Assembly: GCF_000821245.2 (NCBI RefSeq)
Contig: NZ_LN611425.1
Location: forward strand, 1,279,748-1,312,670
Reading direction: 5' to 3'
Source: Virgibacillus senegalensis
GTDB lineage: Bacteria > Bacillota > Bacilli > Bacillales > Amphibacillaceae
Length of the DNA stretch: 32,923 nt
Numbering within the stretch: position 1 is the stretch's first letter; the number at the start of each line of letters is the position of its first letter. The notes under the pieces are model-generated. The model saw only the letters and a list, made by a program, of their open reading frames with translations, was not told where the DNA came from and did no database searches. Below, in pieces: positions 7,740 through 16,800 of this stretch. A program made the translations under genes and the position numbers.

Positions 7740-8314
7740 AAATTCCCCCTTCCCTGTTGTCTAGCCCGATAAATGGTAGGTGTAACGTTCATGCTATCCT
7801 TAAATATCGTAATAAAGTACGCGGTATTTTCCACTCCTACTTCCTTACTGATTGATGAAATAGACTTGTCTGTAGATACCAGATATTCCTTTGCTCTTTC
7901 CACTCTGGCGTTCCGAATATATACGTGAGGGCTTTTTCCTGTTCGTTTTTTGAAAGTTCGTTGCAGATGATAAGGACTGACATGGACAACCTCTGCCAGA
8001 TCTTCCAAGGTTATTTTTCGTTGGAGATGGCAGTCAATCCAATCGATTAGTTCCTCTACCCACTTGTCTTCCGGCAATAATAGTTGTTCGGGTCTGCACC
8101 TTTTACATGGCCGGAACTGTTTTGCCAGTGCTTCTTTGGCAGAAGAAAAGATTTGCACATTTTCAGGCAAGGGTAATCGCGATTTACAGGAGGGCCGGCA
8201 AAATATCCCGGTCGTTTGTACACCATAATAAAACAAGCCATTATAGGTGGAATCATTATTCTTTATCGCACGCCAATATCGCTCCGGAATATAGGTAGAT
8301 TTCTGTTTTTCCAT
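7733..8314 (-). CDS. adaA: Ada-type methyl-phosphotriester sensor and AraC-family activator (AdaA)
   Basis: Protein of 193 residues combining an Ada metal-binding domain (about 8-78) with a double helix-turn-helix AraC domain (about 90-185). The four zinc cysteines are Cys39, Cys43, Cys70 and Cys73 (FCRPSC and RPCKRC). In the family one of these takes the methyl group from phosphotriesters in DNA and turns the protein into a transcription activator. It has no methylguanine transferase domain; that is the separate adaB downstream, the usual Bacillus split. The start is ATG at 8314, eight bases after AGAGGTG. A TATACT -10 lies about 15 bases upstream on the minus strand; I cannot identify a good -35 box, which would suit an activator-dependent, self-regulated promoter. 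Confidence 0.92.
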   Translation of the reverse strand: MEKQKSTYIPERYWRAIKNNDSTYNGLFYYGVQTTGIFCRPSCKSRLPLPENVQIFSSAKEALAKQFRPCKRCRPEQLLLPEDKWVEELIDWIDCHLQRKITLEDLAEVVHVSPYHLQRTFKKRTGKSPHVYIRNARVERAKEYLVSTDKSISSISKEVGVENTAYFITIFKDSMNVTPTIYRARQQGRGNLC

Positions 8315-8536
8315 GTCATCACCTCTACATTTAGTATAACGCAAATATAGGAGATGAAAACTCGGTAGAAATGGGACAGCAAGATTTTAGTATGCGATGA
8401 TACATTCTAAAAGTCAGACACATACTGGCTTGAATATTAATACTGTTTTTCCCTTGCTCGATACAGCGATGCTTTGATTAAGATAGATACAAAAACTTCA
8501 CCATCTTCTGTAGCAATTAGCCGTTTTTACCACAAC

Positions 8537-8564
8537 AAAGGAGCTCCCGTTAGGAAGCTCCTTT
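8537..8564 (-). terminator. Terminator of the UPF0182 gene
   Basis: AAAGGAGCT and AGCTCCTTT form a perfect 9 bp stem with a 10-base loop, directly after the stop at 8568. The following T-run on the minus strand is short. Confidence 0.75.
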
Positions 8565-8567
8565 CTA

Positions 8568-11375
8568 TTATTCCTGCTGTTCGTCGTCTGCAGGCTGTTC
8601 TGTTTGTTCCTCTGTCTGTTCTGTTCCTTCTGCTTCCGACTGTTCCTCTTCCCGTTCACTTAACCTTTCTTCAATCTGGGACATGATTGCCCCTGCTTCT
8701 TCCCAATTCCCTGCAGAAAGCTCCTGTTGATATTGGTCGAATAACGAGGAGATTTCTTCTAAAATTTCTTCAGAACCTAGAATTTCCTCCACTTGACCAT
8801 CACCATCTGTATCGCCTTCTCCTTCATCGAGCTCTACATCAGGGTCGATCAATCCTAGCATCCGCTCCATTGCCTGATCAAATGTCGGTTCCATGACAAT
8901 TTCATCGCCATAGGCGAGAATGATTTGTTTTACTTCAGGTAGCGATGTTTCATTGGACGACTCGATGTAAATCGGTTCGACATAAATGACGGTGTCCTCA
9001 AGCGGGATAGCAAGCAAGTTGCCGCGAATAACTTCCGACCCTCCTTGAGACCATAGGTTCAATTGCTGGGAAATGGTACTATCCTGGTTGATCCGGTTTT
9101 CAATTTGCTGTGGTCCATAAACGTTACGCTGTTTAGGGAAACGATAAACAAATGTTTCTCCATAGTTTTCTCCGTCATTCCGGACGCCCATCCAGGCTAT
9201 CATGTTTTGCCTGTTACGCGGCGTGTAGGGCATCATCAGTACAAATTCCTCTTCCTCAACTTCAGGAAGCTTCATTGTAATATAATACGGTTCCATTTCA
9301 ACGTCTTCATTGAAATATTTTTCCGTAGGGAACTGCCAGTAGTCCTCCCGGTTATAGAACACTTCAAGATTGGACATATGGTACGTCCCATACATGCTAG
9401 CCTGGATTTTAAACATATCGATTGGATAACGGAAATGCGCTGCCACGTCTTCCGGTATCTCTTCTGTAAATAAATCCGGGAACATTTTTTGATACGTCTG
9501 GAACAATGGCTCATCAGGCTCTACAGCATAAAACGTGACTTCACCAGTGTAAGCATCAACGGTAACTTTCACTGAGTTGCGGATGTAGTTTTCATCCCCT
9601 GAGTGTGCTTCCGAATATGGATAACGATCAGCGGTCAGATAAGCATCAATCATCCACGTCATACTGCCATCCTCACGAACGAAGATATAAGGATCTTCAT
9701 CATATTCCAGGAAAGGGGCTATCCTTTCAACCCGGTCTACGATGTTCCGCGTTGCCAACAATTGACTGTCGCTGTTCAGCTGGTCAGAGACGAACATTCT
9801 GAAGGAACCAGCATCCAATGCAAACAACAATCTATTCAAACCGGATAACGGGATTCCCTTATCTGCTTCATACCTGGTCGACATATTCTCATCACCAGCC
9901 GGATAATCGAATTCATCCACTTCACTGTTGACGATGACATTATCATATTTTTCTTCCCCGAAATAAATTTGCGGCCTTTCGATATCTATAGAGCCATCAG
10001 AAGGAACATTTTTCAGCAGATACTCCGGCTGCCCTTGCGAGGTGATTTCATTGACATCACTCATGGCAACACCGTAACCATGCGTATAACGCAAGTTCTC
10101 ATTGACCCATGTTTTCGCCTGTGACGGCAGGTCATCGGTATTCAATTCTCTGGCACCGAGAAAGACCTGCTGGTACTCACCATCGATTTGATAGCGGTCG
10201 ATATCGATGTCATTGAATTCATAATAAGTCCTGAATGTCTGTAATTGATTATAAATGTCCAGAATAGGTCGGGCATCATTGATGCGTACATTACTGAGCG
10301 TCAGTTCATTACGCTCGACCATCGATTGATCAAGTGACTGATTACCTGGGTGTTCATATTCTTCTATATTATCGAGATCATATGCTGCTCGTGTATATTC
10401 CAGGTTATGCTCCAAATAGGGGCTTTCCTTGGAAAATTCGTTAGGAGATACTACATAATTCTGCACAATAATCGATGCGCCCTCGGCTAATACCCCTATG
10501 ACGATATAAGCAATAATCGGATACATCATGGCTTTCAAGCGGCCGCGTACCAAGGATACAATCACCCAGACTGTACCGATTACGGCTACAGCTGCCATGA
10601 CATACGACGTCGGAATATTGATCAATTTATCGGTATAGCTCATGCCATAGACAACACTTTCCTGGAACAAATTCACTTTGTTGGTCAGCATCGTGCCAAA
10701 TGGTTCCAAAACATGGGATGCCGCCATCAATAAGCCAATACTTCCCAATGTCACACCTAACTGCAGCTGTGCTGTTCGGCTTACCCGGTACATATGGAAA
10801 ACCGAGTACGCACCAATTTCGGCAAGCAGCAAAAAGAATGCCAGCCCTGTCAGAGTATTTACCGCAAATTGAATAAACGGCAATACAAACATATAAAACG
10901 AAACATCCATCCCAAAATGCGGGTCTGTTATACCAAACGAGGAATGGTTGAGAAATTTCAACCATAGCTCCCAGCCGATTCCTTGCACAATACTGCTTCC
11001 AATTAAGCCCACAAATATGGACACGCATAATATGGTGAAAAAGCTTAATCGCTTACTAGTAATCAATGCCGGGAGCTGGGAAGGATTGAATTGTTTTAAG
11101 AATGCCTTCCTGATCCACGCTGCCGTTAACCAGGTCAATGCCGCAAAAGCAACAAAACCAATTACTCCCAGCAGCACTTTGCTGCCGAGTATCGTGGTAT
11201 AAACTCCTTTGAAACCAAGCGAATCCATCCAAATATAATCGGTAATCCAATGTAAGGACAACCAGCCTACAATCAGCAAAAACACAAGAAAGCCAATTAC
11301 CTTACCGAAGAAGCCGCCGAGTTTTCTCAGCTTTGCTTTCTGTTGAGTATTCATGTTAAACGTTTGATTCTCCAC
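8568..11375 (-). CDS. UPF0182 family large integral membrane protein
   Basis: Protein of 935 residues. The first third holds about seven transmembrane helices (roughly from residue 20 to 310). A long extracytoplasmic or soluble domain follows, with family-typical segments (for example QEYLLKNVP-like and IYFGEEKYDNVIVN). The last 80 residues are an acidic, Glu/Gln-rich low-complexity tail. Length and layout match the UPF0182 family found in Bacillaceae, actinobacteria and cyanobacteria, whose function is not known. The start is GTG at 11375, preceded by AAGAGGGGG at a six-base spacing; an upstream TTG at 11396 would include the ribosome binding site. An extended -10 (TGGTAGAAT) lies about 40 bases upstream of the start. 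The gene is monocistronic, with its own terminator. Confidence 0.9.
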   Translation of the reverse strand: MENQTFNMNTQQKAKLRKLGGFFGKVIGFLVFLLIVGWLSLHWITDYIWMDSLGFKGVYTTILGSKVLLGVIGFVAFAALTWLTAAWIRKAFLKQFNPSQLPALITSKRLSFFTILCVSIFVGLIGSSIVQGIGWELWLKFLNHSSFGITDPHFGMDVSFYMFVLPFIQFAVNTLTGLAFFLLLAEIGAYSVFHMYRVSRTAQLQLGVTLGSIGLLMAASHVLEPFGTMLTNKVNLFQESVVYGMSYTDKLINIPTSYVMAAVAVIGTVWVIVSLVRGRLKAMMYPIIAYIVIGVLAEGASIIVQNYVVSPNEFSKESPYLEHNLEYTRAAYDLDNIEEYEHPGNQSLDQSMVERNELTLSNVRINDARPILDIYNQLQTFRTYYEFNDIDIDRYQIDGEYQQVFLGARELNTDDLPSQAKTWVNENLRYTHGYGVAMSDVNEITSQGQPEYLLKNVPSDGSIDIERPQIYFGEEKYDNVIVNSEVDEFDYPAGDENMSTRYEADKGIPLSGLNRLLFALDAGSFRMFVSDQLNSDSQLLATRNIVDRVERIAPFLEYDEDPYIFVREDGSMTWMIDAYLTADRYPYSEAHSGDENYIRNSVKVTVDAYTGEVTFYAVEPDEPLFQTYQKMFPDLFTEEIPEDVAAHFRYPIDMFKIQASMYGTYHMSNLEVFYNREDYWQFPTEKYFNEDVEMEPYYITMKLPEVEEEEFVLMMPYTPRNRQNMIAWMGVRNDGENYGETFVYRFPKQRNVYGPQQIENRINQDSTISQQLNLWSQGGSEVIRGNLLAIPLEDTVIYVEPIYIESSNETSLPEVKQIILAYGDEIVMEPTFDQAMERMLGLIDPDVELDEGEGDTDGDGQVEEILGSEEILEEISSLFDQYQQELSAGNWEEAGAIMSQIEERLSEREEEQSEAEGTEQTEEQTEQPADDEQQE

Positions 11376-11415
11376 ACTTTTCCCCCTCTTAACCAATCAT
11401 TTGCACAATACTTTC

Positions 11416-11424
11416 ATTCTACCA
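11416..11424 (-). promoter_or_regulatory. Extended -10 promoter candidate for the UPF0182 gene
   Basis: On the minus strand TGGTAGAAT is an extended -10 box (TGn plus TAGAAT); no good -35 is visible. The gap 11376-11715 otherwise holds only the dehydrogenase terminator at 11571-11597. Confidence 0.4.
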
Positions 11425-11570
11425 TAAATCCGGATTCTCTCTGTGCAACGTTACAAACGGGTATGTCATAACAAAAAATCCTCGCTATTTCTTACGGATA
11501 ATCAACCGAATTGGTTTCAATTAATCATTATTCATTGGGCTTTCATATTGCTAACTGTTTTATTAATATA

Positions 11571-11597
11571 AAAAAAGCATCGAAATCCGATGCTTTT
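11571..11597 (-). terminator. Terminator downstream of the dehydrogenase gene
   Basis: AAAAGCATCG, a 5-base loop and CGATGCTTTT form a strong stem. On the minus strand it is followed by TT-rich sequence (an A-run at 11571-11576 on the plus strand). It lies about 120 bases after the stop at 11716. Confidence 0.8.
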
Positions 11598-11715
11598 CTG
11601 TCCAAATTGTGTAAGGGGTTTTAACTGCTTTAAAACCTTGCGTTTCTATAATCCATTTTCAGGCCCACGAAACGGAGATTGATAGCTTTCCAGACAGTTG
11701 ATGATGGATGCAAGC

Positions 11716-12687
11716 TTATTCAAAAGAATAGCTGACCTTTCCCTGTTTACGGACTTCATCCATCAACTTCATCACATCAACGGACAGCTTGAGTGTGTCG
11801 TTATTTGTTTGGTTACCCACGTAGTTATTCATCGATTCAACCTCATAATGGAATGCTTTTTCCGATTCCCCGGCTTCGATTGTTTCTGTTCTATCCTCCT
11901 GTGTATAATAAACAGTTGCCTTGGTCGGGCGCTGATAATCATCGACTTTGATATAACCTTCTTCACAAGCTATCAACCCGAATTTAGGCATTTTAGCCCT
12001 CAGTGTCATCGAAATCACTGCCATTTCATCCAGTTTGTTCTTCAACAAAATGCCGACTTGTTCATCGACTCCGGTCTCAAATTTCTTCAAGGTGCTCTCT
12101 ACTTGGTCTGGCTGTTCCGAAAGGAAATAGCGTACTAGCGAAACGGTGTATGTACCTATATCAAGCATTGCCCCTCCTGCCAAATCCGGATTGAAAAAGC
12201 GGTTTTCAGGATCCGGCTCCTTGTAACTTCCATGTGACACTTGAATCATCCGCAGTTTTCCCAGTTTACCTGATTGGATGATTTCCTTTGCCTTTTGGTA
12301 TAACGGCATATGGAAAATGGTCATCGCCTCTGCAACAACCAGATTCTTTTCTTCTGCAAGTGTGACGATTTCCTGCAGCTGTCTCGAATTCACCGTAATC
12401 GCCTTTTCACATAGGACGTGTTTGTTTTGCTTCAGACTTTCCTTAATGTACTGATAATGGAATGTGTGCGGGGTTGCAATATAAATGATATCCAACGTCT
12501 CATCCTGCAATAATTCGCTATAGCTTCCATAAACCTTATCAATGTTATATTCATCTGCGAATCTTTGGGTTTTCTCCAGGCTTCTTCCTCCGACTGCAGC
12601 GATGTTTCCGTTCACTTCATTGATTGCCACGGCAAACTCCCTTGCTACTTTTCCAGGACCAAGTATCCCCCAATTTAATTGCTTCAT
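11716..12687 (-). CDS. Gfo/Idh/MocA family NAD(P)-dependent oxidoreductase
   Basis: Protein of 323 residues. The N-terminal Rossmann domain begins NWGILGPGKVAREFA (G-x-G-x-x-A dinucleotide loop, residues 8-13), followed by GGRS, IYIATPHTFHYQ and the catalytic-domain motif CEKAITVN, in which the family's usual EKP is EKA. The C-terminal half is the alpha/beta substrate domain with GGAMLDIGTYTVS, the family's conserved Asp-x-Gly. Members oxidise or dehydrate sugars, inositols or dihydrodiols; the substrate here is unknown. ATG at 12687 has GGGGGA upstream. The 5' region carries a SigA promoter, a LacI-type palindrome and a cre-like site, so control by carbon source is likely. Confidence 0.9.
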   Translation of the reverse strand: MKQLNWGILGPGKVAREFAVAINEVNGNIAAVGGRSLEKTQRFADEYNIDKVYGSYSELLQDETLDIIYIATPHTFHYQYIKESLKQNKHVLCEKAITVNSRQLQEIVTLAEEKNLVVAEAMTIFHMPLYQKAKEIIQSGKLGKLRMIQVSHGSYKEPDPENRFFNPDLAGGAMLDIGTYTVSLVRYFLSEQPDQVESTLKKFETGVDEQVGILLKNKLDEMAVISMTLRAKMPKFGLIACEEGYIKVDDYQRPTKATVYYTQEDRTETIEAGESEKAFHYEVESMNNYVGNQTNNDTLKLSVDVMKLMDEVRKQGKVSYSFE

Positions 12688-12712
12688 TTTCCATCCCCCT
12701 TTTATTCGTTTT

Positions 12713-12726
12713 TTAAAGCGTTTACA
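12713..12726 (-). promoter_or_regulatory. cre-like site (CcpA operator candidate)
   Basis: On the minus strand TGTAAACGCTTTAA matches the cre consensus TGWAANCGNTNWCA at all but one position. It lies 26 bases upstream of the dehydrogenase start and about 120 bases downstream of the predicted transcription start, a roadblock position. Confidence 0.55.
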
Positions 12727-12791
12727 AATTTGTCTTCATCGTTTAGCCTTTTTCAAATAGATTTAGCCCATTTACTGTTACTTCGCAAATC

Positions 12792-12807
12792 ACTAAACCG
12801 TTTTAGT
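12792..12807. promoter_or_regulatory. LacI-family-type palindromic operator candidate
   Basis: ACTAAACCGTTTTAGT is a 16 bp near-palindrome with a central CG, the form bound by LacI/GalR regulators. It lies about 40-55 bases downstream of the predicted start of transcription of the dehydrogenase gene. No LacI-family gene is in this window. Confidence 0.5.
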
Positions 12808-12852
12808 AATCCTGTACAAAACAAGCCCTCTAAACCAGAAAAGCTGTGTATA

Positions 12853-12881
12853 AGTATACCCCCGTAAAAAATCCAAGTCAA
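12853..12881 (-). promoter_or_regulatory. SigA promoter of the dehydrogenase gene
   Basis: On the minus strand TTGACT, 17 bases, TATACT. Transcription would start near 12845, leaving a leader of about 160 bases that contains the palindrome and the cre-like site. The rest of the gap 12688-13077 is AT-rich with no other feature seen. Confidence 0.7.
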
Positions 12882-13077
12882 ACGGCAATACCTACAGAAC
12901 GAGAGAGAAAACAATCCAACCTAACAAACGAAACATACTCGCCCTATTCGCTTTAAATATCATAATTGCATCATAAATCCCAAATCAATCTAAAAATGAT
13001 ATTTTAATTATCGCAGAATGAGATATATAGTAAGTAGCACAAACCAACTAACCACTAAACAAAAAGGAGACTTTACG

Positions 13078-13224
13078 ATGAGCCAAGCCCTTCGAAATGA
13101 TCTGGAACAAAACTTATGTGAATTGGCATCCCTGAATGAAAAGGAAGTAAACAACATGACAGACGCGGAAGTCGAATATTACCACTGGCTCTATTTAGAA
13201 GAATCCGTTTATGACTTAATGTAA
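13078..13224 (+). CDS. Small acidic protein of unknown function
   Basis: A 48-residue protein starting at ATG 13078, with AAGGAG eight bases upstream and its own terminator downstream, which makes it a convincing gene despite its size. It is acidic and helical (QALRNDLEQNLCELASLNEK, then NNMTDAEVEYYHWLYLEES) with no membrane segment. The MTDAEVEYYHW part recalls tiny Bacillaceae proteins such as the BH0509 family, but the likeness is too weak to assign. The frame extends upstream to 13018 without a ribosome binding site. Confidence 0.65.
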   Translation: MSQALRNDLEQNLCELASLNEKEVNNMTDAEVEYYHWLYLEESVYDLM

Positions 13225-13241
13225 TAGAAGAAAACACACAG

Positions 13242-13280
13242 AGGCACCTGTCGGGAAGCAACTTCCACAGGTGCCTTTTC
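13242..13280 (+). terminator. Terminator of the small acidic protein gene
   Basis: AGGCACCTGT pairs with ACAGGTGCCT (10 bp), with an inner GGAAG/CTTCC stem, followed by TTTTCC. Confidence 0.9.
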
Positions 13281-13390
13281 CTATCAGTCATTTATTCCAT
13301 TTTCATGGACAGCCGAGCCTTTCTGAATTAGACTATATTCTATTGATATGGAAAGCAATAGTTTTAGATGTAGAAAGGTGTTTGGTATTC

Positions 13391-14599
13391 ATGCTTCAAA
13401 ATCCTACTGGAAAAGAACGGATCGCATTGGCCTTACTGCTTGGCATGCTGGCCATCATGGGTCCGTTAAATATTGATATGTACTTACCGAGCTTTCCGGA
13501 TATCGCTTCCGATTTAAATGCCACCGCATCGCTCGTTCAGCTTAGTTTAACGACCTGTTTAATCGGACTCGCTACAGGCCAGGTGATTATCGGACCGATC
13601 AGTGATGCGGTTGGAAGGAGAAAACCGTTACTGATCGGAATAACATTGTTCGTATTTGCTTCGGTTCTTTGTGCGCTTGCACCCAACATCTTCATATTGA
13701 TTGCCGCACGTTTTTTACAAGGACTGACCGCATCAGCAGGAGTAGTCCTTTCCCGTGCGGTGGTACGGGACGTATTTACAGGAAGAGAGTTAACCAAATT
13801 TTATGCATTGCTGATGGTTATACTGGCAGCTGCACCGATGATTGCCCCAATGGCTGGTGGAGCTATATTGCTTCTCCCTTTCGCCACCTGGCATACCATC
13901 TTTTATTTTCTAAGCTTGTTAGGCATGCTAATTGTACTGACCGTTTTCTTTCGCTTGGAGGAAACGCTGCCAGCAGATAAGCGACTCCCGAGCTCTATCG
14001 GAAATACCGTGAAAACGATGGGAAGTTTGTTTAAAGACCGTTCGTTTATCGGGTATGCCATCATCGTCGGATTCGTTCATGGGGGAAGCTTTGCCTATGT
14101 ATCCGGAACTCCGTTTGTCTATCAAGGTATCTACGGTGTTTCACCGCAGGTATTTGGTATCTTATTTGGGATAAACGGACTGGCGATTATGTCAGGAAGC
14201 TGGATTGTCGGTCGTTTTGGCGGTATCACCCATGAACGGAATTTACTGCGTATCGCGGTATGTATAGCAGCGAGTGCTACAGCTGCTATCTTGTTGATTA
14301 GTGTTCTGGAAGGCCCGCTTGCATTGATGGTCATTGCGATTTTTATCTACATGACGACTATGGGAATGACGCTGACCAGTTCTTTTTCCCTTGCCATGGA
14401 ACATCAAGGGCACCGCGCAGGCAGCGCCAGTGCTGTTTTGGGGCTGCTTCCCCTACTGATCGGCTCTATCGCATCTCCTTTAGTAGGAATAAATGAATCG
14501 TCCGCCATTCCGATGGGATTGATTCTATTTATCAGTTCCTTTATCGGTTTTGCCGCTTTCTTTACGTTGACAAAGAAGCCAGTAAAACAGAAAAGCTAA
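13391..14599 (+). CDS. MFS multidrug exporter, Bcr/CflA type
   Basis: Protein of 402 residues with about 12 transmembrane helices. The first helix contains GPLNIDMYLPSFPDIA, the signature of the Bcr/CflA drug-resistance subfamily. The loop 2-3 MFS motif is seen as GPISDAVGRRKPLLIG, and helix 4-5 has RFLQGLTASAGVVLSRAVVRD, as in 12-helix antiporters. It would export drugs or metabolites by proton antiport in the cytoplasmic membrane. I chose ATG at 13391, which follows AGAAAGGTG at a rather long spacing; a TTG eight bases earlier is the alternative. The substrate cannot be told. Confidence 0.87.
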   Translation: MLQNPTGKERIALALLLGMLAIMGPLNIDMYLPSFPDIASDLNATASLVQLSLTTCLIGLATGQVIIGPISDAVGRRKPLLIGITLFVFASVLCALAPNIFILIAARFLQGLTASAGVVLSRAVVRDVFTGRELTKFYALLMVILAAAPMIAPMAGGAILLLPFATWHTIFYFLSLLGMLIVLTVFFRLEETLPADKRLPSSIGNTVKTMGSLFKDRSFIGYAIIVGFVHGGSFAYVSGTPFVYQGIYGVSPQVFGILFGINGLAIMSGSWIVGRFGGITHERNLLRIAVCIAASATAAILLISVLEGPLALMVIAIFIYMTTMGMTLTSSFSLAMEHQGHRAGSASAVLGLLPLLIGSIASPLVGINESSAIPMGLILFISSFIGFAAFFTLTKKPVKQKS

Positions 14600-14605
14600 C
14601 CGAAG

Positions 14606-14634
14606 AAAAGCCCAGTCCAATGGACTGGGCTTTT
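14606..14634. terminator. Bidirectional terminator between the MFS gene and ktrB
   Basis: AAAAGCCCAGTCC and GGACTGGGCTTTT form a perfect 13 bp stem with a 3-base loop; A-rich before and T-rich after. Confidence 0.92.
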
Positions 14635-14720
14635 GTCATGACGGCTGAAATTCCGAATGACAATGAAATTTGTTACGTGTGCATCTTCCCTATTCTTTTT
14701 TCGAAAGAGTGTGCCGCTAC

Positions 14721-16046
14721 TCAACCGGTTAACAAGTCTTCTTTCGGATATCTTATGTTGGCTTTCGATGAATGCGCAAAAGAAAACGCCAATGTCAGCG
14801 GTCCTACTTTTCCGATCAGCATGATCAATATGATCACTACCTTCCCCATCCAAGTAAGGTGTCCAGTTAACCCCGTCGACAGACCAACCGTTCCGAAAGC
14901 GGACACTGTTTCAAAAACAATCGAAATAAAGGAGGCATCCTCTGTTATATTGAGGAAGAAGATCCCCACAACAATTAAAAGCATCCCGATAACAGTAATG
15001 GCTAGTGCCCGTACAATTGTTTTATATTCAATCGCCCGCCGGAAAACAACTACCTCGTCATGTTCTTTTAAAAAAGCAAACACAGCAAAAATCAGTGCCA
15101 GGAAGGTTGTCAGCTTTATGCCCCCGCCCGTAGAAGCACTACCAGCTCCAATAAACATCAATAAAATGGTAAAAAATAAAGTAGAGTCATTCATGCTCCC
15201 AATATCGATGGTATTGAATCCAGCAGTTCTTGGCGTAACAGCTTGAAAATATGCCGCTTGAAGCTTATCCAGGCCTGTAAGATTGCTTAGAGTACCAGGA
15301 TTGTCATATTCCAATATAAAAATAACCAGCAAAGATACAAGATTCACTGCAAAAGTACCTAAGATCATCAATTTGGTATGTAAGCTTAAATTTGAAGGAT
15401 TTCCCTTTTTCCAAATATCAAAGATGACCGTAAACCCCAGTCCCCCAATGATAAACAGAAAAGAGATGACAATGTTGATAACCGGGTCACCCACATAGTC
15501 GGATAAACTGTTTTCCCATATAGAGAAACCTGCATTGTTAAACGCTGATATAGCGTGAAAGAAGCTGGCGTACGCTCCTTCTTTCCAGCCTAAACTCGGT
15601 ATCCACCTTAAAGACAACAACAGAAAAGCAATGCCTTCTAATATGACCGAAAACAAGAACAGTCTTTTTACCAGCTCAATAACTCCTCCAACGGATGTCT
15701 GGTTCAATGCTTGCGTAACAATTAAACGCTCCTTAACCCCTATTTTCCTGCCAATCATCAAAAAAATAACAACGGCAAACGTCATAATACCTAGTCCGCC
15801 TACCTGAATAAGCAATAAAATAACCACTTGACCAAAAATCGTGAATACCGATCCTGTATCCACGACAATCAATCCTGTTACTGTCATCGCAGATGTTGCA
15901 GTAAAAAGGGAATCCAAAACACTAATATGTTCATTCGTCGCTATAGGAAGCTTTAACAACATGGTACCTAAAAGTATAAATATAACAAATATCCCTAATA
16001 AAAACCGGGGAGGACTAAGGTTAACAATCCCTTTGGTATTTTTCAT
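14721..16046 (-). CDS. ktrB: Ktr potassium uptake channel subunit, KtrB type
   Basis: Integral membrane protein of 441 residues of the TrkH/KtrB superfamily with four pore repeats. The selectivity-filter glycines are all visible: TVTGL, NNAGF, RTAGF and TVGLS. The GAGSASTGGGIK segment matches the intramembrane gating loop of repeat 3. It carries K+ (with Na+ in the family) across the cytoplasmic membrane when bound to the KtrA ring. It begins two bases after the ktrA stop, so the pair is translationally coupled. This places it as KtrB rather than KtrD, which in B. subtilis is not coupled to its partner. Confidence 0.92.
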   Translation of the reverse strand: MKNTKGIVNLSPPRFLLGIFVIFILLGTMLLKLPIATNEHISVLDSLFTATSAMTVTGLIVVDTGSVFTIFGQVVILLLIQVGGLGIMTFAVVIFLMIGRKIGVKERLIVTQALNQTSVGGVIELVKRLFLFSVILEGIAFLLLSLRWIPSLGWKEGAYASFFHAISAFNNAGFSIWENSLSDYVGDPVINIVISFLFIIGGLGFTVIFDIWKKGNPSNLSLHTKLMILGTFAVNLVSLLVIFILEYDNPGTLSNLTGLDKLQAAYFQAVTPRTAGFNTIDIGSMNDSTLFFTILLMFIGAGSASTGGGIKLTTFLALIFAVFAFLKEHDEVVVFRRAIEYKTIVRALAITVIGMLLIVVGIFFLNITEDASFISIVFETVSAFGTVGLSTGLTGHLTWMGKVVIILIMLIGKVGPLTLAFSFAHSSKANIRYPKEDLLTG

Positions 16047-16048
16047 CG

Positions 16049-16717
16049 TTATTTTACCCTTGATTCCAGCCGATTCAACTGTTCATTTTCACCCATAATC
16101 ATTAATATATCTCCCTCCAAGATTTCTGTATCTGATGAAGGCTCCATGATTAACGTCTCCTCATCCCTTTTCACAGCAATGACACTGCAAGAAAATTTCT
16201 TTCTAAAATCGCTATTACCCAAAGTCTTGCCTGCCATATCTTTTGTAGCAACAACTTCAATCAAGCTATGCTTGTTAGATAATTGAATATAGTCGACTAT
16301 ATTGTCCGAGACGATATGATGTGCGATTCTTTTCGCCATATCCTGCTCCGGATTGATAATTCGATCCACACCGATTTTTTCTAAAACCTTCTGGTGGCTG
16401 TCATGTCGTGCTTTCACCCATACTTTCTTCATTCCCATTTCCTTTAGCAAAAGGGAGGCCAATATACTTGACTGAATATCTTCTCCAAAGCTGATAACAG
16501 CGCAATCAAAGTTTCTAATTCCTACCGAATTCAAGGCCTGTTCATCTACGGCATCCATTACCACTGCATGGCTTGCAATCGTAGAATATTCCTGAACTTT
16601 TTCCGGACTCTTGTCGATAGCCAACACATCAATTTCAGAATCAGCCAATTCTTTACAGAGTGTTCCTCCGAAACGACCTAAACCTATTACAACAAACTCT
16701 TTCCGTTGAGACTTCAC
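16049..16717 (-). CDS. ktrA: Ktr potassium uptake regulatory subunit, KtrA type
   Basis: Cytoplasmic protein of 222 residues. The RCK-N Rossmann domain starts KEFVVIGLGRFGGTL (GLGRFG nucleotide loop), with IDKSPEKVQ at the acidic end of beta-2; in this family it binds ATP/ADP. The C-terminal RCK-C (TrkA-C) domain, about 137-218, is where family members bind c-di-AMP. The protein forms an octameric ring that opens KtrB. The start is GTG at 16717, placed by AAAGGAAG at a seven-base spacing; the frame continues upstream to 16756 without support. The predicted leader is short, so no c-di-AMP riboswitch of the ydaO type precedes the operon. Confidence 0.92.
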   Translation of the reverse strand: MKSQRKEFVVIGLGRFGGTLCKELADSEIDVLAIDKSPEKVQEYSTIASHAVVMDAVDEQALNSVGIRNFDCAVISFGEDIQSSILASLLLKEMGMKKVWVKARHDSHQKVLEKIGVDRIINPEQDMAKRIAHHIVSDNIVDYIQLSNKHSLIEVVATKDMAGKTLGNSDFRKKFSCSVIAVKRDEETLIMEPSSDTEILEGDILMIMGENEQLNRLESRVK

Positions 16718-16771
16718 GCTTAGACTTCCTTTCAATCTCGATATCCATACAAACAATAGTATGAACCATTT

Positions 16772-16800
16772 ATAATAATCCTATAATCAGTGATTGTCTA
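16772..16800 (-). promoter_or_regulatory. SigA promoter of ktrAB
   Basis: On the minus strand TAGACA, 17 bases, TATTAT. The start would be near 16765, giving a leader of about 48 bases. Confidence 0.55.

Noticed and set aside
12990-13012. Fur-box-like TGATATTTTAATTATC upstream of the small acidic protein gene
   Set aside because: The half-sites are one base out of register and mismatched; AT-rich sequence gives this by chance.
16718-16765. c-di-AMP (ydaO-type) riboswitch before ktrAB
   Set aside because: The predicted leader is only about 48 bases, and none of the conserved ydaO blocks is visible there or further upstream.
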